Notes under the pieces: model-generated
What the model was told of the DNA's origin: nothing
Databases searched by the model: none
The model's input: the letters and a program-made list of their open reading frames with translations, nothing else
Position numbers and translations under genes: made by a program
From: JAWBMQ01 sp038828875
GTDB lineage: Archaea > Nanobdellota > Nanobdellia > Woesearchaeales > JAWBMQ01
NCBI GenBank assembly: GCA_038828875.1
Contig: JAWBMQ010000006.1
Coordinates: forward strand, 1 to 64,000
DNA: 64,000 nt
Reading direction: 5' to 3'
Shown: positions 46,059 to 55,051 of the stretch, piece after piece
Layout of the letters: each line of letters begins with the position of its first letter
Position numbering within the stretch: position 1 is the stretch's first letter

Positions 46059-46874
46059 TTAAAGCTTGTTCTTATTATAATATTCTAACCAAAATTTGTA
46101 ATTTTCAAAAACTTCGTTAAAATTATTATGAATTTCTAAAACAATATTTTCATAGATCTTTTTTCCTTCTAAACCAAATTTTTCAGTCAGTTTCTTTACT
46201 TTGTTGGCAGGAATTTTTATTTTTTCAATTTTTGATAAAATATATTCCAATGACAAACTATACTTTTTCAAAATCTCTTCCTCGAACCAAAATTTTTCTA
46301 AATTATACTTTTTAAGTAAATTTTCTTTCAAAAAATTTAGTTCTCTTATCGATGATGACAAACTTCCTAAAATTTTCTTATTTTTTCTCTTTAAAGTATC
46401 TTCAAAAAGCTTCATAATTTCATCTTTTCTTGTTTTTAAAAAACATTCTAAATCAGAAAAATAGGAGAAATGTTTTAACGAAAAATCGACAAAAAAGTAT
46501 AATTTTTGATTAACATCATTTAAAGCTTCATCAAACATTTTCACAATTGCATCTAAAGATTTGTTCATATGCTGATAAGATCTTTCTATTTTCGATAATG
46601 ATTTAATATCATATAACAAAGAATCATACGATTTTTGAAGAGCATCTTTTTCATCATCATCTAATTCACTTTGCATAAGAGCAGAAGAAAAAACAGAAAT
46701 ATAGTTCATCACTAAATCAATTTTTTCTTTAAAATTGCTAGGTTTTTCTGAAATTAATTCTAAAAAATTCTTCAAATCATAGTTTCCAGAATTCAAATAA
46801 TTATAATTGTCTAAAAAAATTCTATACGCAAAATCTTCAAAAATATTCTCTGGATTTCTTGAAAAATTATACAT
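46059..46874 (-). CDS. Helical cytoplasmic protein, unknown function
   Basis: The 271-residue protein is almost entirely alpha-helical by composition, rich in Lys, Glu, Leu and Phe. It has no signal peptide, TM helix or recognised motif. It lies between the ribosomal-protein operon and the barrel-like pair and probably has its own promoter. Conserved motifs cannot be judged from one sequence. Confidence 0.6.
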   Translation of the reverse strand: MYNFSRNPENIFEDFAYRIFLDNYNYLNSGNYDLKNFLELISEKPSNFKEKIDLVMNYISVFSSALMQSELDDDEKDALQKSYDSLLYDIKSLSKIERSYQHMNKSLDAIVKMFDEALNDVNQKLYFFVDFSLKHFSYFSDLECFLKTRKDEIMKLFEDTLKRKNKKILGSLSSSIRELNFLKENLLKKYNLEKFWFEEEILKKYSLSLEYILSKIEKIKIPANKVKKLTEKFGLEGKKIYENIVLEIHNNFNEVFENYKFWLEYYNKNKL

Positions 46875-46979
46875 AATTTCACAGAAATTTTAATAAATAA
46901 GAAAAATAAAAAAGTTTAGATTTAACAGAATATCTGCAACTTCAAAATAACTAAAAAGCAACAAAAATAAAAAATATTT

Positions 46980-47159
46980 TTACTTTCTTGATAAGGTGGT
47001 ATAATTCTTAGTCCACTTGTATTTTCTTGGATCTCTATGCAATGCTAATTGATTCTTCTTACATTTAGAAGAACAAAAATATAAGATTTTCCCATCATTC
47101 AAAACGTACATAATTCCAGTTCCTCTTTTAATTTCTTCTCCACAAAAACTACATTTCAT
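46980..47159 (-). CDS. rpl24e: Ribosomal protein L24e (eL24)
   Basis: A 59-residue protein starting MKCSFCGEEIKRGTGIMYVL. It has the L24e zinc ribbon with Cys pairs CSFC and CSSKC, followed by the basic HRDPRKYKWT segment. It is the last gene of the operon, 9 bp after S28e with GAGGTGA before ATG. Length and motif fit the archaeal family closely. Confidence 0.95.
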   Translation of the reverse strand: MKCSFCGEEIKRGTGIMYVLNDGKILYFCSSKCKKNQLALHRDPRKYKWTKNYTTLSRK

Positions 47160-47168
47160 TTACTCACC

Positions 47169-47438
47169 TCATTTCTTTAATGGTAATGCTTCAATTTCTG
47201 TATTTCTAAGCATCAATATATCTCCTACTCTTACTGGTCCTTTGACATTTCTTCTCATTACTTTATTTTCATCTTTTCCTTCTAAAATTCTTACTCTTAC
47301 TTGAGTTACTTCTCCTCTCATCCCTGTTCTACCTATAATTTCTTCAACTTTAGCTGGAACTGCTGTAACTACTATATTCTTATCTTCTGTTTTAGTTTCA
47401 ATTTTAACATCCTGTACTTTCTTTTTAGGAGCTCCCAT
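47169..47438 (-). CDS. rps28e: Ribosomal protein S28e (eS28)
   Basis: The 89-residue protein ends in the diagnostic S28e core: EEIIGRTGMRGEVTQVRVRI, then RRNVKGPVRVGDIL. About 20 extra N-terminal residues (MGAPKKKVQDVKIETKTEDK) precede the usual start of the family. Position between L7Ae and L24e is the standard archaeal order. Confidence 0.95.
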   Translation of the reverse strand: MGAPKKKVQDVKIETKTEDKNIVVTAVPAKVEEIIGRTGMRGEVTQVRVRILEGKDENKVMRRNVKGPVRVGDILMLRNTEIEALPLKK

Positions 47439-47450
47439 TTTATCTACACC

Positions 47451-47795
47451 TTATTGAATATTTTTCAATTTATCTATAAAAGCTTTTAATTTTTGCTTCT
47501 CCTGCCCTTCATCAACAACTGCAATTGCAGAAGTTCCAACATTTAAACCTACAACTGCACCTAATTCAGCTTTAGTAGCATACTTAACGCAAGGAATCCC
47601 TTTTTCTTTGCTCAATGGTTCTAAATGCATCACAATTTCTTGAGGATTTACATCTGTTGCATAAATTACTAATTTAGCTTGTCCTCTTTCAATTGCTTTT
47701 GTAACTTCATTAACACCTTTCTTAATCTTACCAGTCTTTTTTATACTCTCTACCAAAGAGAGCATTTCATTTCCTAATTCTTGTGTAATTTCCAT
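47451..47795 (-). CDS. rpl7ae: Ribosomal protein L7Ae (eL8), kink-turn binding
   Basis: About 114 residues from MEITQELGNEM; the ATG at 47795 is 5 nt after GAGGTGA. L7Ae binds kink-turns in rRNA, box C/D and H/ACA RNAs and RNase P. The core KKGVNEVTKAIERGQAKLVI, then ATDVNPQEIV and a GAVVGLNVGTSA loop are clear. Its presence implies that guide RNPs should exist in this genome. Confidence 0.97.
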   Translation of the reverse strand: MEITQELGNEMLSLVESIKKTGKIKKGVNEVTKAIERGQAKLVIYATDVNPQEIVMHLEPLSKEKGIPCVKYATKAELGAVVGLNVGTSAIAVVDEGQEKQKLKAFIDKLKNIQ

Positions 47796-47822
47796 TCGTT
47801 TCACCTCATTTCATCGGATCAT

Positions 47823-48080
47823 CTATTGAACATTAACTTTTTCAGTAATTGCTTGTCCTGGCATTCCTTTTTCAAATAAAACTCTTACTGCTCCTGAATT
47901 TCCATGTGGTGATGTAATTATTCCATGAATTTCTTTACCTGTTTCTGTTTTAAATGTAACTTTTTTACCAACCAATTTTTTAGCTTCTTCTCTTGTATTA
48001 ACGTTGTTGAATTTAACTATCATTTGATTATTATGTTGAACATGTCTACTTCTCCTAAAGTTTAAAATGGTACCTTCCAT
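47823..48080 (-). CDS. rpl35ae: Ribosomal protein L35Ae (eL33)
   Basis: About 85 residues from MEGTILNFRRSRHVQHNNQM, with the family's HGNSGAVRVLFEKGMPGQAI near the end. The ATG at 48080 is 5 nt after GGTGA; an in-frame GTG three codons upstream overlaps that site and is not the start. It lies between rpoK and L7Ae in the operon. Confidence 0.93.
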   Translation of the reverse strand: MEGTILNFRRSRHVQHNNQMIVKFNNVNTREEAKKLVGKKVTFKTETGKEIHGIITSPHGNSGAVRVLFEKGMPGQAITEKVNVQ

Positions 48081-48139
48081 AATTTTCACCTACCTCAAGG
48101 AAATTAGTTCAATTTATAAATATTTATGAAATTTAATTT

Positions 48140-48391
48140 TTATTTCTTCTTTGAAATTTTTCCTTTGGTCCAATCCTTTAATCTTCTAACTTCCAAAGGA
48201 ATTACTCCTTTTTCATATTCAATTCTTGCTAACCTTACAGGATCATAATTTACTTTTTCTAAAGTTTCTTTATCGAAATCTATGATAAAGGGAGCATTCA
48301 ATTCCAATTGTAAAGCTCTAGCAGCAATAATTCTTGCCCTCTCAAAACTTGTGTGTTTTTTGAAAAAATCTTCTTTAACTGTTCGATTCAT
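48140..48391 (-). CDS. rpoK: DNA-directed RNA polymerase subunit K (RpoK, Rpb6/omega)
   Basis: About 83 residues starting MNRTVKEDFFKKHTSFERAR. The RpoK/Rpb6 core is visible as TSFERARIIAARALQLELNA, followed by ARIEYEKGVIPLEVRR. The subunit stabilises RNA polymerase assembly. The ATG at 48391 follows GGGTGA by 6 nt. It directly follows rrp42, an association of transcription and RNA decay genes. Confidence 0.93.
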   Translation of the reverse strand: MNRTVKEDFFKKHTSFERARIIAARALQLELNAPFIIDFDKETLEKVNYDPVRLARIEYEKGVIPLEVRRLKDWTKGKISKKK

Positions 48392-48406
48392 AGTTTTCAC
48401 CCTTAA

Positions 48407-49195
48407 TTATTTTTTGAGATTAAATACCTCTTTAAGTATTTTTCTAATTTCTTTTCCTTTTGAAAATGCAATCTCTATTGCTTGTTTAACTTCGTCCTTT
48501 GTAAAAGAACCAACTCCTCCTTTTTGCAATGCCACTATGGTTTCATCATCAATAGTTGTAATACTTAATCTTGCTTCAACAAATTCGAGATCATACTTAG
48601 ATGGAGCAACTAACAAATATTTTCCTGCTTTATAAACCGTAGTAGTTATTGGAAGATTCTTAAGTTCAATCTTTTTATCGCTGAATTCTCCATATTGAAC
48701 TTTATTCTCTTCATATTTTGGGAATTTTGCATTTAGTAATGCTGAAACTGCTGCAATTGATGAAATATCAAATAAATCTCCATCTGCATTTAAAGGAACA
48801 ATATCTATGATTATTGTCCAAACTTTTTCACCTGAAGTTATTAATAAATCACTAGTTTCAATACAATGTGATTCTCTTATTGCTCGATCAGTAACCCTAG
48901 CAAGTTCTACTGCATCAATACTAGGAGGCCCAAATTCAAAATTTTTAGAAGCTAAAGGAACTAAATTAGCATCTACTATTAAATTTCCTTCATCAGGAGT
49001 ATCTTCAAATGGTGCTCCTACTTCCATTTTTACTCCTGCTAAAACTACATTGTTTCCTATTGTTACTTTTACTGAACCTTCAGAAGTTGAAGATATGTTA
49101 GGAACTATTTCCATATTTCCATATTCTAACAAAGGAATACCATTTAATTTTAAACCTGCAGCATAATATTTTTCAAAATTCTTATCTGCTTTCAC
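48407..49195 (-). CDS. rrp42: Exosome core subunit Rrp42
   Basis: The 262-residue RNase PH-fold subunit is the non-catalytic partner of Rrp41 in the hexameric ring. Recognised by NISSTSEGSVKVTIGNNVVL, VDANLVPLAS and VELARVTDRAIRES. The start is GTG at 49195, overlapping the rrp41 stop as GTGA, which indicates translational coupling. Length is normal. Confidence 0.96.
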   Translation of the reverse strand: MKADKNFEKYYAAGLKLNGIPLLEYGNMEIVPNISSTSEGSVKVTIGNNVVLAGVKMEVGAPFEDTPDEGNLIVDANLVPLASKNFEFGPPSIDAVELARVTDRAIRESHCIETSDLLITSGEKVWTIIIDIVPLNADGDLFDISSIAAVSALLNAKFPKYEENKVQYGEFSDKKIELKNLPITTTVYKAGKYLLVAPSKYDLEFVEARLSITTIDDETIVALQKGGVGSFTKDEVKQAIEIAFSKGKEIRKILKEVFNLKK

Positions 49196-49902
49196 TCTTC
49201 CACCTCTTTATAATAATCAATCAACGTTTTCTTTTGAATTTCATATATTTGATTTATTGCTTTATCTAATTTCTCATCAAGCAACGTTAAAAACATATCT
49301 TTAGTTATATATCCATCTGCTTGAAGCAAAACAATTTCCTTTGTTGATGGAACAACTCCAAAAGGAACATCAGCAACTAATCCATCAAACGCTTCCTCTT
49401 CATAATTTAAATCAGTAACCAATTTATCATCAACTCTTCCTAAAGCAACTGCACAAACTAAATCTTTCATAGCAATTCCTGCACTTGCTAATGCTAAACT
49501 AGCTGCATTTAAAGCCACACATCTACTACCTGCATCAGTTTCAGTTAAAGCAATAAAAACATCTACTACTGAATTTGGAAATTCTTCAAGCATCACTACT
49601 TTGCTTAATGCATTCTCAATCACTTTAGAAAGTTCTTGCGCTCTTCTGTTAGGAATTGGTTTAACTCTTCCACCCATTCCTGAAAAAGGCATCATCCAAT
49701 AAGTAACTCTTAAAATTCCCTTTTCAGAATCTTGCATGAATTTAGGAATCAACTTTCTAGGACCGTAAACTGCAGCAAAACCAGCAGTTTTACCCATTCT
49801 AAAAAAAGCAGAACCATCCGCATTTTTTATAACATTAACTTTAGCCTCAATTGGTCTTAGTTCATCCCAATCTCTTCCATCAAATCGTTTATCATACATC
49901 AT
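49192..49902 (-). CDS. rrp41: Exosome catalytic subunit Rrp41
   Basis: About 236 residues; phosphorolytic 3'-5' exoribonuclease of the archaeal exosome. It has KRFDGRDWDELRPIEAKV, a basic RNA channel region (FSGMGGRVKPIPNRRAQELS) and the active-site strand GLVADVPFG with catalytic Asp. The start is ATG 49902 or 49899 after GAGGTGG; the upstream GTG is part of the ribosome-binding site. Confidence 0.96.
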   Translation of the reverse strand: MMYDKRFDGRDWDELRPIEAKVNVIKNADGSAFFRMGKTAGFAAVYGPRKLIPKFMQDSEKGILRVTYWMMPFSGMGGRVKPIPNRRAQELSKVIENALSKVVMLEEFPNSVVDVFIALTETDAGSRCVALNAASLALASAGIAMKDLVCAVALGRVDDKLVTDLNYEEEAFDGLVADVPFGVVPSTKEIVLLQADGYITKDMFLTLLDEKLDKAINQIYEIQKKTLIDYYKEVEE

Positions 49903-49916
49903 TACCACCTCATTTT

Positions 49917-50639
49917 TTATACATCATAATTAATAATTTCTTTTACATCCCATTCTTTTGCCTTTGTTAAAAATTCATCTACTCTTTCAGTTAAACCACT
50001 TAAATGACTATATTTATCAACCATTTCAACAACTTTCATAAACAAAAGTTCTTCTTTTACTTCACCATTAAACCAAATTAACCCATTCAAACCTACATAA
50101 AATTTCAGCTTAAGATGCTTCTTTATTGTATTAATCATGCTTCCTTGTTTTCCAATTATTCTAGGAATCTTGTGAGGATTAAATTCAATAATTCTACCAT
50201 CACTTAACTTTCTCAAATCGTTTTCTTTATCTTTCATAGTTAAATCAACTAACAAAGTTGAGGTCACTCTAGTAATTTTAGCTAAAACCCAATCATCTAT
50301 TTTCAAATATTTTGTTAAATCATCTTCTCTAGAAACGTAATCATTTGTAACATCTCTTAAAGTCATCATCGCATCATAAGGACAATTTATATCAACAACC
50401 CATCCTCTTTGATTTATATCAATTATTCTTCCAATTACTACATCTCCTTCCTTAGGAAAATATTTTCCTGACAAAGGTACAATTTTTATAACATTTTTAT
50501 TTATATTTACCAATCCTAATTTAGATGCGTAAATCTTTTCTCCTAATCTATAAGTTCCAGAAGAAGGAACAAAATCAAGTCCTTCTGCAAGTTCAGTTCC
50601 TGGAACAACAACTTGTTTTTGTTCAACCAAAAGTCCCAT
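49917..50639 (-). CDS. rrp4: Exosome RNA-binding cap subunit Rrp4
   Basis: The 240-residue protein has an N-terminal domain, an S1 domain (GDVVIGRIIDINQRGWVVDI) and a KH domain (KIPRIIGKQGSMINTIKKH) that recruit RNA, with preference for poly(A), to the Rrp41/42 ring. GAGGTGA precedes ATG. It sits between SBDS and rrp41 as in most archaea. Confidence 0.96.
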   Translation of the reverse strand: MGLLVEQKQVVVPGTELAEGLDFVPSSGTYRLGEKIYASKLGLVNINKNVIKIVPLSGKYFPKEGDVVIGRIIDINQRGWVVDINCPYDAMMTLRDVTNDYVSREDDLTKYLKIDDWVLAKITRVTSTLLVDLTMKDKENDLRKLSDGRIIEFNPHKIPRIIGKQGSMINTIKKHLKLKFYVGLNGLIWFNGEVKEELLFMKVVEMVDKYSHLSGLTERVDEFLTKAKEWDVKEIINYDV

Positions 50640-50793
50640 AATTTTTCACCTCTTAATCAAATAAACATAATAAGCATTAAACAAAATCACTCAAAAATTA
50701 CAATAAACTAATCTTTCAATGAAAAAAGAATATATTTAAAAGTATTTTGATTATAATTATTTAAAAATTTTGCTAAAAGATTAAGGAAAAAAT

Positions 50794-51504
50794 TCATTCT
50801 GTTAAATCCTTAACATCCAAATTTCCTTGAGTTAGCTTAGAAAGCTCACTTATCAAATCTGCATACTTTCCTGCTGTAACCTCTACTTCTACAGTAAGCA
50901 CACTATTTTCATTCCAATTTTCTGAAATTATTTTTGCATATCTTTTTATTAATCCAATCGCTTTCATGCTGTGTGGAGGATAAATTTTAAACAACAACTT
51001 TTTAGTTTCTATCTTTATTGGCAAAATTGGTCTTAGCTTATTTATTGCTTCATCAAAATTATCTTTTAAACTACGATTAATGTTAACATTGACTTTTGCT
51101 TCTTGAAGTGCTCTTTCTATAACATCTACAGGAATAGGTAATTTTGTTTTAGCATCAATAACATTTTCGTGGATCATGTTAATCAATTCTTTTCTCATTT
51201 TTTCTGTGAATTTTCTTAAATATTCTGCAGTTAGCTCTACCTCGCCTTCTTTCAAGATTATTGCTGCAATTTTTTCGACATCTTCAGTACCAAAGATTTG
51301 TTTAAGGTTTGCTGCACGCTCTCCTTTTTTCACATCTTTAAAAATATCATAAGAAAGCAAGATATCTGCAATAGGAACTTGTTTACCTTGTTTGAAATCC
51401 ATTGCTTTATCAGGATCTATATGAATTTCAAAATTTTGGCCATTCTTTTTCAACCTTGCAATGTGAAACTTTGCTTTGTCCTCTTTAGCAAAGTGTATTG
51501 TCAT
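50794..51504 (-). CDS. sbds: Ribosome maturation protein SBDS (Sdo1)
   Basis: The 236-residue protein has three domains; the FYSH domain contains QGKQVPIADILLSYDIFKDV and GERA, followed by a helical middle and a C-terminal ferredoxin-like domain. In archaea it works with aIF6 and EF-2 in 50S subunit maturation. The start is ATG 51504 after GGTGA. A 154-bp spacer with AT-rich promoter-like sequence separates it from rrp4. Confidence 0.96.
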   Translation of the reverse strand: MTIHFAKEDKAKFHIARLKKNGQNFEIHIDPDKAMDFKQGKQVPIADILLSYDIFKDVKKGERAANLKQIFGTEDVEKIAAIILKEGEVELTAEYLRKFTEKMRKELINMIHENVIDAKTKLPIPVDVIERALQEAKVNVNINRSLKDNFDEAINKLRPILPIKIETKKLLFKIYPPHSMKAIGLIKRYAKIISENWNENSVLTVEVEVTAGKYADLISELSKLTQGNLDVKDLTE

Positions 51505-51578
51505 AGTTTCACCAAATTAAGAATAAAATAGAAAATATAAAAATGTTATTATAAAAGCTTTATAAATAAAGAAAAAGA

Positions 51579-52274
51579 TTATTTAATGAACTTTTTAATA
51601 TCTTCTGGAGATATACTAATTATCTTTTTCTCTTTTGTAACATATTTTATGGAAATTCTATCAGGTACTAAAGTTTCTACTGCCTCTTTCAAACAATCTA
51701 AACCTAATTTAATTCCTTCTTCAATAGATAGATTTTGCTTATAATTTTTATGCAAAAATTCCATCATTTTCTCTTCTCCAGAACCAATTGCAACTGCATA
51801 ATATGGAAAATAAATGCCTACTGGATCTGTTGCATAAACCATAGGTTGAAAATCATATCCTGCAATAATCAATGAAACTCCAAAAGGTCTATGACCTCCA
51901 ACTTGAGTGTAAATTTGTTGTATATCTGAAACTTCTTTAACTAATTCCAGAATATCAATGTAATTACCAAAGGTTAATCGATGTTGCATTGCTTTTATTC
52001 TAGCATAATCCATCAAAATTCTAGCATCGCTTATAATTCCTGCAGCAGAAGCAATAATATGATCATCAATTTCATATATTTTTTCAACGTATTCTTTTAT
52101 TATTAAAGGATCTAAAATCCTTTTATCTGCAATGATTATTGCTCCATCCTTTACGACTAAACCAATAGTAGAACTTCCTTGCTTAACTGTTTTCTTAGCG
52201 TATTCTACTTGTAACAATCTTCCATCCGGACTAAACATAGTTGGTGCACGATCGTATTCTACAGGATCTGCCAT
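51579..52274 (-). CDS. psmA: Proteasome alpha subunit
   Basis: The 231-residue alpha subunit of the 20S proteasome forms the outer gating rings. The N-terminal gate motif YDRAPTMFSPDGRLLQVEYA is intact, followed by the GSSTIGL strand and GEEKMMEFLHK. GGAGGT before ATG is a strong ribosome-binding site. It heads the psmA-SBDS-exosome operon; the beta subunit lies elsewhere. Confidence 0.97.
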   Translation of the reverse strand: MADPVEYDRAPTMFSPDGRLLQVEYAKKTVKQGSSTIGLVVKDGAIIIADKRILDPLIIKEYVEKIYEIDDHIIASAAGIISDARILMDYARIKAMQHRLTFGNYIDILELVKEVSDIQQIYTQVGGHRPFGVSLIIAGYDFQPMVYATDPVGIYFPYYAVAIGSGEEKMMEFLHKNYKQNLSIEEGIKLGLDCLKEAVETLVPDRISIKYVTKEKKIISISPEDIKKFIK

Positions 52275-52359
52275 ATTATTTTACCTCCTTTAAACTTTAA
52301 AATTCCTCTAAATTGAAAGAATAAAAAGAGAATTTAAAAAGTTTATGAAAATCAAAAAA

Positions 52360-53289
52360 TTATCTTGGGTTTATTATAGTTACTCCTTTTGAAAGTTTAC
52401 CTGCTACAGTATAATCATAATTCATAGCTATTAAAGCTTGAAATGAATAAGGCTCCTTATCTAATTGATTTTGCGCATCATTTTTGAGAATAATGTAACA
52501 TTTCACATTTATAGTATCTCCTTCAAAATAAAGTGTAAATGGATCAGACATTTTCCTTGTTATTTCAGAACCATACACATCATTAAAATAACATTTTGAA
52601 TTAGAAGGATCAAAATGTTGTGAAGAAATACTTAATCTCAAACTTTCTTTAGCACCTTTAACCCGATCTTTCAAGTATTCGTTTAATTTATTAACTTCTT
52701 CAACGTATAACTTTTCATTTGTAACTTTCTTAATTTTAAATTCGAACATCATAGAATTTTTTGTTTGAATTTCAACTTTTGCATCTGAAACAACTATATG
52801 TGAAGGAGTATTTGTAATCTTAGGAGAATCTCGTACATTACATAATGTTTTTAAATTAGGATCATATTCTGATTTTGGATTTGCTACACAAAACGAAAGC
52901 ATACTATTTCCTTGATATTCATATGCATATTCAAACTCTAAAGATTTAGAATTAGAAACCTCATTCAAGAAATTTTTGACAAATTCAATGTCCGGCATGA
53001 ATAAAATAGTTTCTTGATTTGGATCTAAGGAATTTAAAGATGCGGTTTTGGATTTTACAAAACCAGAACTTAACAAATAAATTTGTAAATTTTTCAATGC
53101 AAAAGGACCAGAATTTTTAATAAAGAATGGAATCGTTAATTTAGTATCTGCATAAACTGGATCACTAAATTGACCAATTTCAATAATTACAGGAATTTGA
53201 TTTGAAGCTTCCTGAGTTTGTTGATCACAACCTACAAAAAAAATCATAAATAAAAAAAACAAATACAACAAAAAGTTTATCTTTTTCAT
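52360..53289 (-). CDS. Putative lipoprotein with CARDB-like domains (tandem copy 2)
   Basis: The 309-residue protein has a signal sequence ending in FVGC (Cys21), followed by a short Gln/Ser-rich linker and two beta-rich domains. The first contains PVYADTKLTIPFFIKNSGPF (CARDB-like). It resembles the preceding gene in length, lipobox, position of the strands and in its end (IINPR versus VVNPSR). The pair probably arose by duplication. A surface role is inferred. Confidence 0.7.
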   Translation of the reverse strand: MKKINFLLYLFFLFMIFFVGCDQQTQEASNQIPVIIEIGQFSDPVYADTKLTIPFFIKNSGPFALKNLQIYLLSSGFVKSKTASLNSLDPNQETILFMPDIEFVKNFLNEVSNSKSLEFEYAYEYQGNSMLSFCVANPKSEYDPNLKTLCNVRDSPKITNTPSHIVVSDAKVEIQTKNSMMFEFKIKKVTNEKLYVEEVNKLNEYLKDRVKGAKESLRLSISSQHFDPSNSKCYFNDVYGSEITRKMSDPFTLYFEGDTINVKCYIILKNDAQNQLDKEPYSFQALIAMNYDYTVAGKLSKGVTIINPR

Positions 53290-53305
53290 TATATCACCTT
53301 AAAAA

Positions 53306-54160
53306 TTATCTTGAAGGATTAACAACTACGCTCAATGGAAAGTACTCGATTACATTATATGATAGATTAATATAAATAGGAATATCAAAATCAGCAAAAC
53401 CTAACCCATTTTTAGGTATTTCCATTACCCATTGAATAACCATTTTATCATTTGATAAAATAACTTCCTTATTAGTAGATGGTCCTGATTTACCTAAATC
53501 CTCTACAGTCCTTCCAATTACTAAGAAATTTTTATTAGTAATTGATCCTATATCAATTTTAAAATCATCAATTTTTACTTTTTCAATTTTTACTCCATGA
53601 TCTACACTAAAATCATAAGTTATATACAAAACATATTTGTCTTTTGTTTCTTGAACCGTAGTCCTTGGATAAACTGCAATAAATCCTTTAGAAACTAAAT
53701 TTTCTTTAAAATTTCCCTTACAAGAAGGATTATCTAAAGAAACACAAATCAAAGATTTTACAGATGTAGAATAATCATACGAAGCTTTCAAATAAAAATC
53801 AAACTTATTTGAAGAATAAATCTCAGAACTATATTTTAAATTATCAATATTGAAATCACTAGATATAACACCTGCTTTTTCATTTTTACTCACCTTACCT
53901 ACTGCTCTATTTGTTGTTCCAGAAAAATAATTCTTATCTAAACCAACAATCTCTAAATTCAAGTTACTCATATCGCTATCGCCGTTATTTTTTACATATC
54001 CATAAACTGAAAAAGTTTCTCCTTTTTCAACATTCTGTGGAGAAACACTAACAAAGAAATCCACAGGTCTTGAGGATGATGATTGTTCTTGCTGCTGCTC
54101 GCATGAAACAAAAATAGATAAGAAAATCAACAATAAAACAATTATTTGTTTCTTTACCAT
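53306..54160 (-). CDS. Putative lipoprotein with CARDB-like domains (tandem copy 1)
   Basis: The 284-residue protein has a lipobox-like FVSC (Cys20) after the signal sequence and the CARDB-like strand VEKGETFSVYGYVKNNGDSD. The C-terminal domain ends in VVNPSR. It is 16 bp upstream of its paralogue, in one operon that is divergent from the Sec61-beta gene. The lipobox form FV[SG]C is the same as in giant lipoproteins 1 and 2, so this lineage probably lipidates many surface proteins. Confidence 0.7.
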   Translation of the reverse strand: MVKKQIIVLLLIFLSIFVSCEQQQEQSSSSRPVDFFVSVSPQNVEKGETFSVYGYVKNNGDSDMSNLNLEIVGLDKNYFSGTTNRAVGKVSKNEKAGVISSDFNIDNLKYSSEIYSSNKFDFYLKASYDYSTSVKSLICVSLDNPSCKGNFKENLVSKGFIAVYPRTTVQETKDKYVLYITYDFSVDHGVKIEKVKIDDFKIDIGSITNKNFLVIGRTVEDLGKSGPSTNKEVILSNDKMVIQWVMEIPKNGLGFADFDIPIYINLSYNVIEYFPLSVVVNPSR

Positions 54161-54248
54161 GAAATTTCACCTTCTTTAATTTCTTCTCTTTTTTAATATA
54201 TAAATTTTTTGTTATTCTCTATTCAAAAAAATTCATATATTGAGTAAA

Positions 54249-54260
54249 ATTTTATAAAAC
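54249..54260 (+). promoter_or_regulatory. TATA box of the Sec61-beta/NAC operon
   Basis: ATTTTATAAAAC is centred about 29 nt before the ATG at 54284. No ribosome-binding motif precedes that ATG, which fits a leaderless mRNA. Confidence 0.5.
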
Positions 54261-54283
54261 TTAATTATTTCACATCAACTATC

Positions 54284-54445
54284 ATGGCAAAAAAACCTAA
54301 ATTTTACTTACCTAGTGGAGGAGGTTTAGTTAGATACAGTGATGAATATAAAAGCAAATTTGAATTAAGCCCAAAAGCAGTAATGATCTTAATTGCAATT
54401 ATAGTTATTCTTGAATTGATCCTCCATCTAACCTTTAAGAAATAA
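54284..54445 (+). CDS. Protein translocase subunit Sec61-beta (SecG-like)
   Basis: A 53-residue protein starting MAKKPKFYLPSGGGLVRYSD. It has the typical Sec61-beta layout: a short basic, Gly-rich N-terminus, the LSPKAVMIL entry and one TM helix (about 33-50) ending in FKK. It is the small non-essential subunit of the Sec61/SecYEG channel. NAC follows 15 bp later, linking nascent-chain handling to export. Confidence 0.92.
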   Translation: MAKKPKFYLPSGGGLVRYSDEYKSKFELSPKAVMILIAIIVILELILHLTFKK

Positions 54446-54460
54446 AAAAAGAGTGAAAAC

Positions 54461-54778
54461 ATGTTCAATCAAAGGGAATTGATGAAAGCAATGCAGAGAA
54501 TGGGAATGAATATGAGTGAAATTGAAGCAGAAGAAGTTATAATTGTAAAAAAAGATGGAAAACAATTAAAAATAAAAAATCCTTCTGTTTCTAAAATAAA
54601 CATTCAAGGACAATCTATTTTTCAAATTTCAGGAATCGAAGAAGAAATAAATTATTCTGAAGAAGATATTCAAATGATCATCGAGCAATGCAACGTTTCA
54701 AGAGAGGAAGCAATAAAAGCATTAAAAGAAACTAACGGAGATCTAGCAGAAGCAATTTTAAAGCTTAAGAAAGATTAA
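54461..54778 (+). CDS. nac: Nascent polypeptide-associated complex protein (alpha-NAC)
   Basis: The 105-residue archaeal NAC binds emerging chains at the ribosome. It has a short Met-rich N-terminus, the NAC beta-barrel (about 22-65) and a C-terminal UBA domain (IQMIIEQCNVSREEAIKALK). Length is usual for archaea. The stop overlaps the convergent small gene by 4 bp. Confidence 0.95.
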   Translation: MFNQRELMKAMQRMGMNMSEIEAEEVIIVKKDGKQLKIKNPSVSKINIQGQSIFQISGIEEEINYSEEDIQMIIEQCNVSREEAIKALKETNGDLAEAILKLKKD

Positions 54779-55029
54779 CCGTTTAATTTTTCCAAAAGGT
54801 TCTTCATTCTCCTAGCTTCTCTTTCTAAAAAATCATACAATTTTTGAGAAATTTTAACATTTAAACTTTCTAACATTTCTAAAAATTCTAGATAAGAATT
54901 AACAAAAACAATATAATTATCTTCCGAAGAATATGTTTTAATCAGAAGATAAATTAATTTGGATTTTTCATCTTCTGATACGTTCAATTTCCTGATTTCT
55001 GAAAAAATTTCATTTATTTCCGAAAACAT
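54775..55029 (-). CDS. Small helical protein, unknown function
   Basis: The 84-residue protein is Glu/Leu/Lys rich and predicted all-helical, with no motif that I recognise. It is 22 bp downstream of the membrane protein gene at 55052 on the same strand, so co-expression is likely. Its 3' end overlaps the convergent NAC gene by 4 bp. Confidence 0.55.
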   Translation of the reverse strand: MFSEINEIFSEIRKLNVSEDEKSKLIYLLIKTYSSEDNYIVFVNSYLEFLEMLESLNVKISQKLYDFLEREARRMKNLLEKLNG

Positions 55030-55051
55030 TTTAAAATAAAAAAATCAAAAA

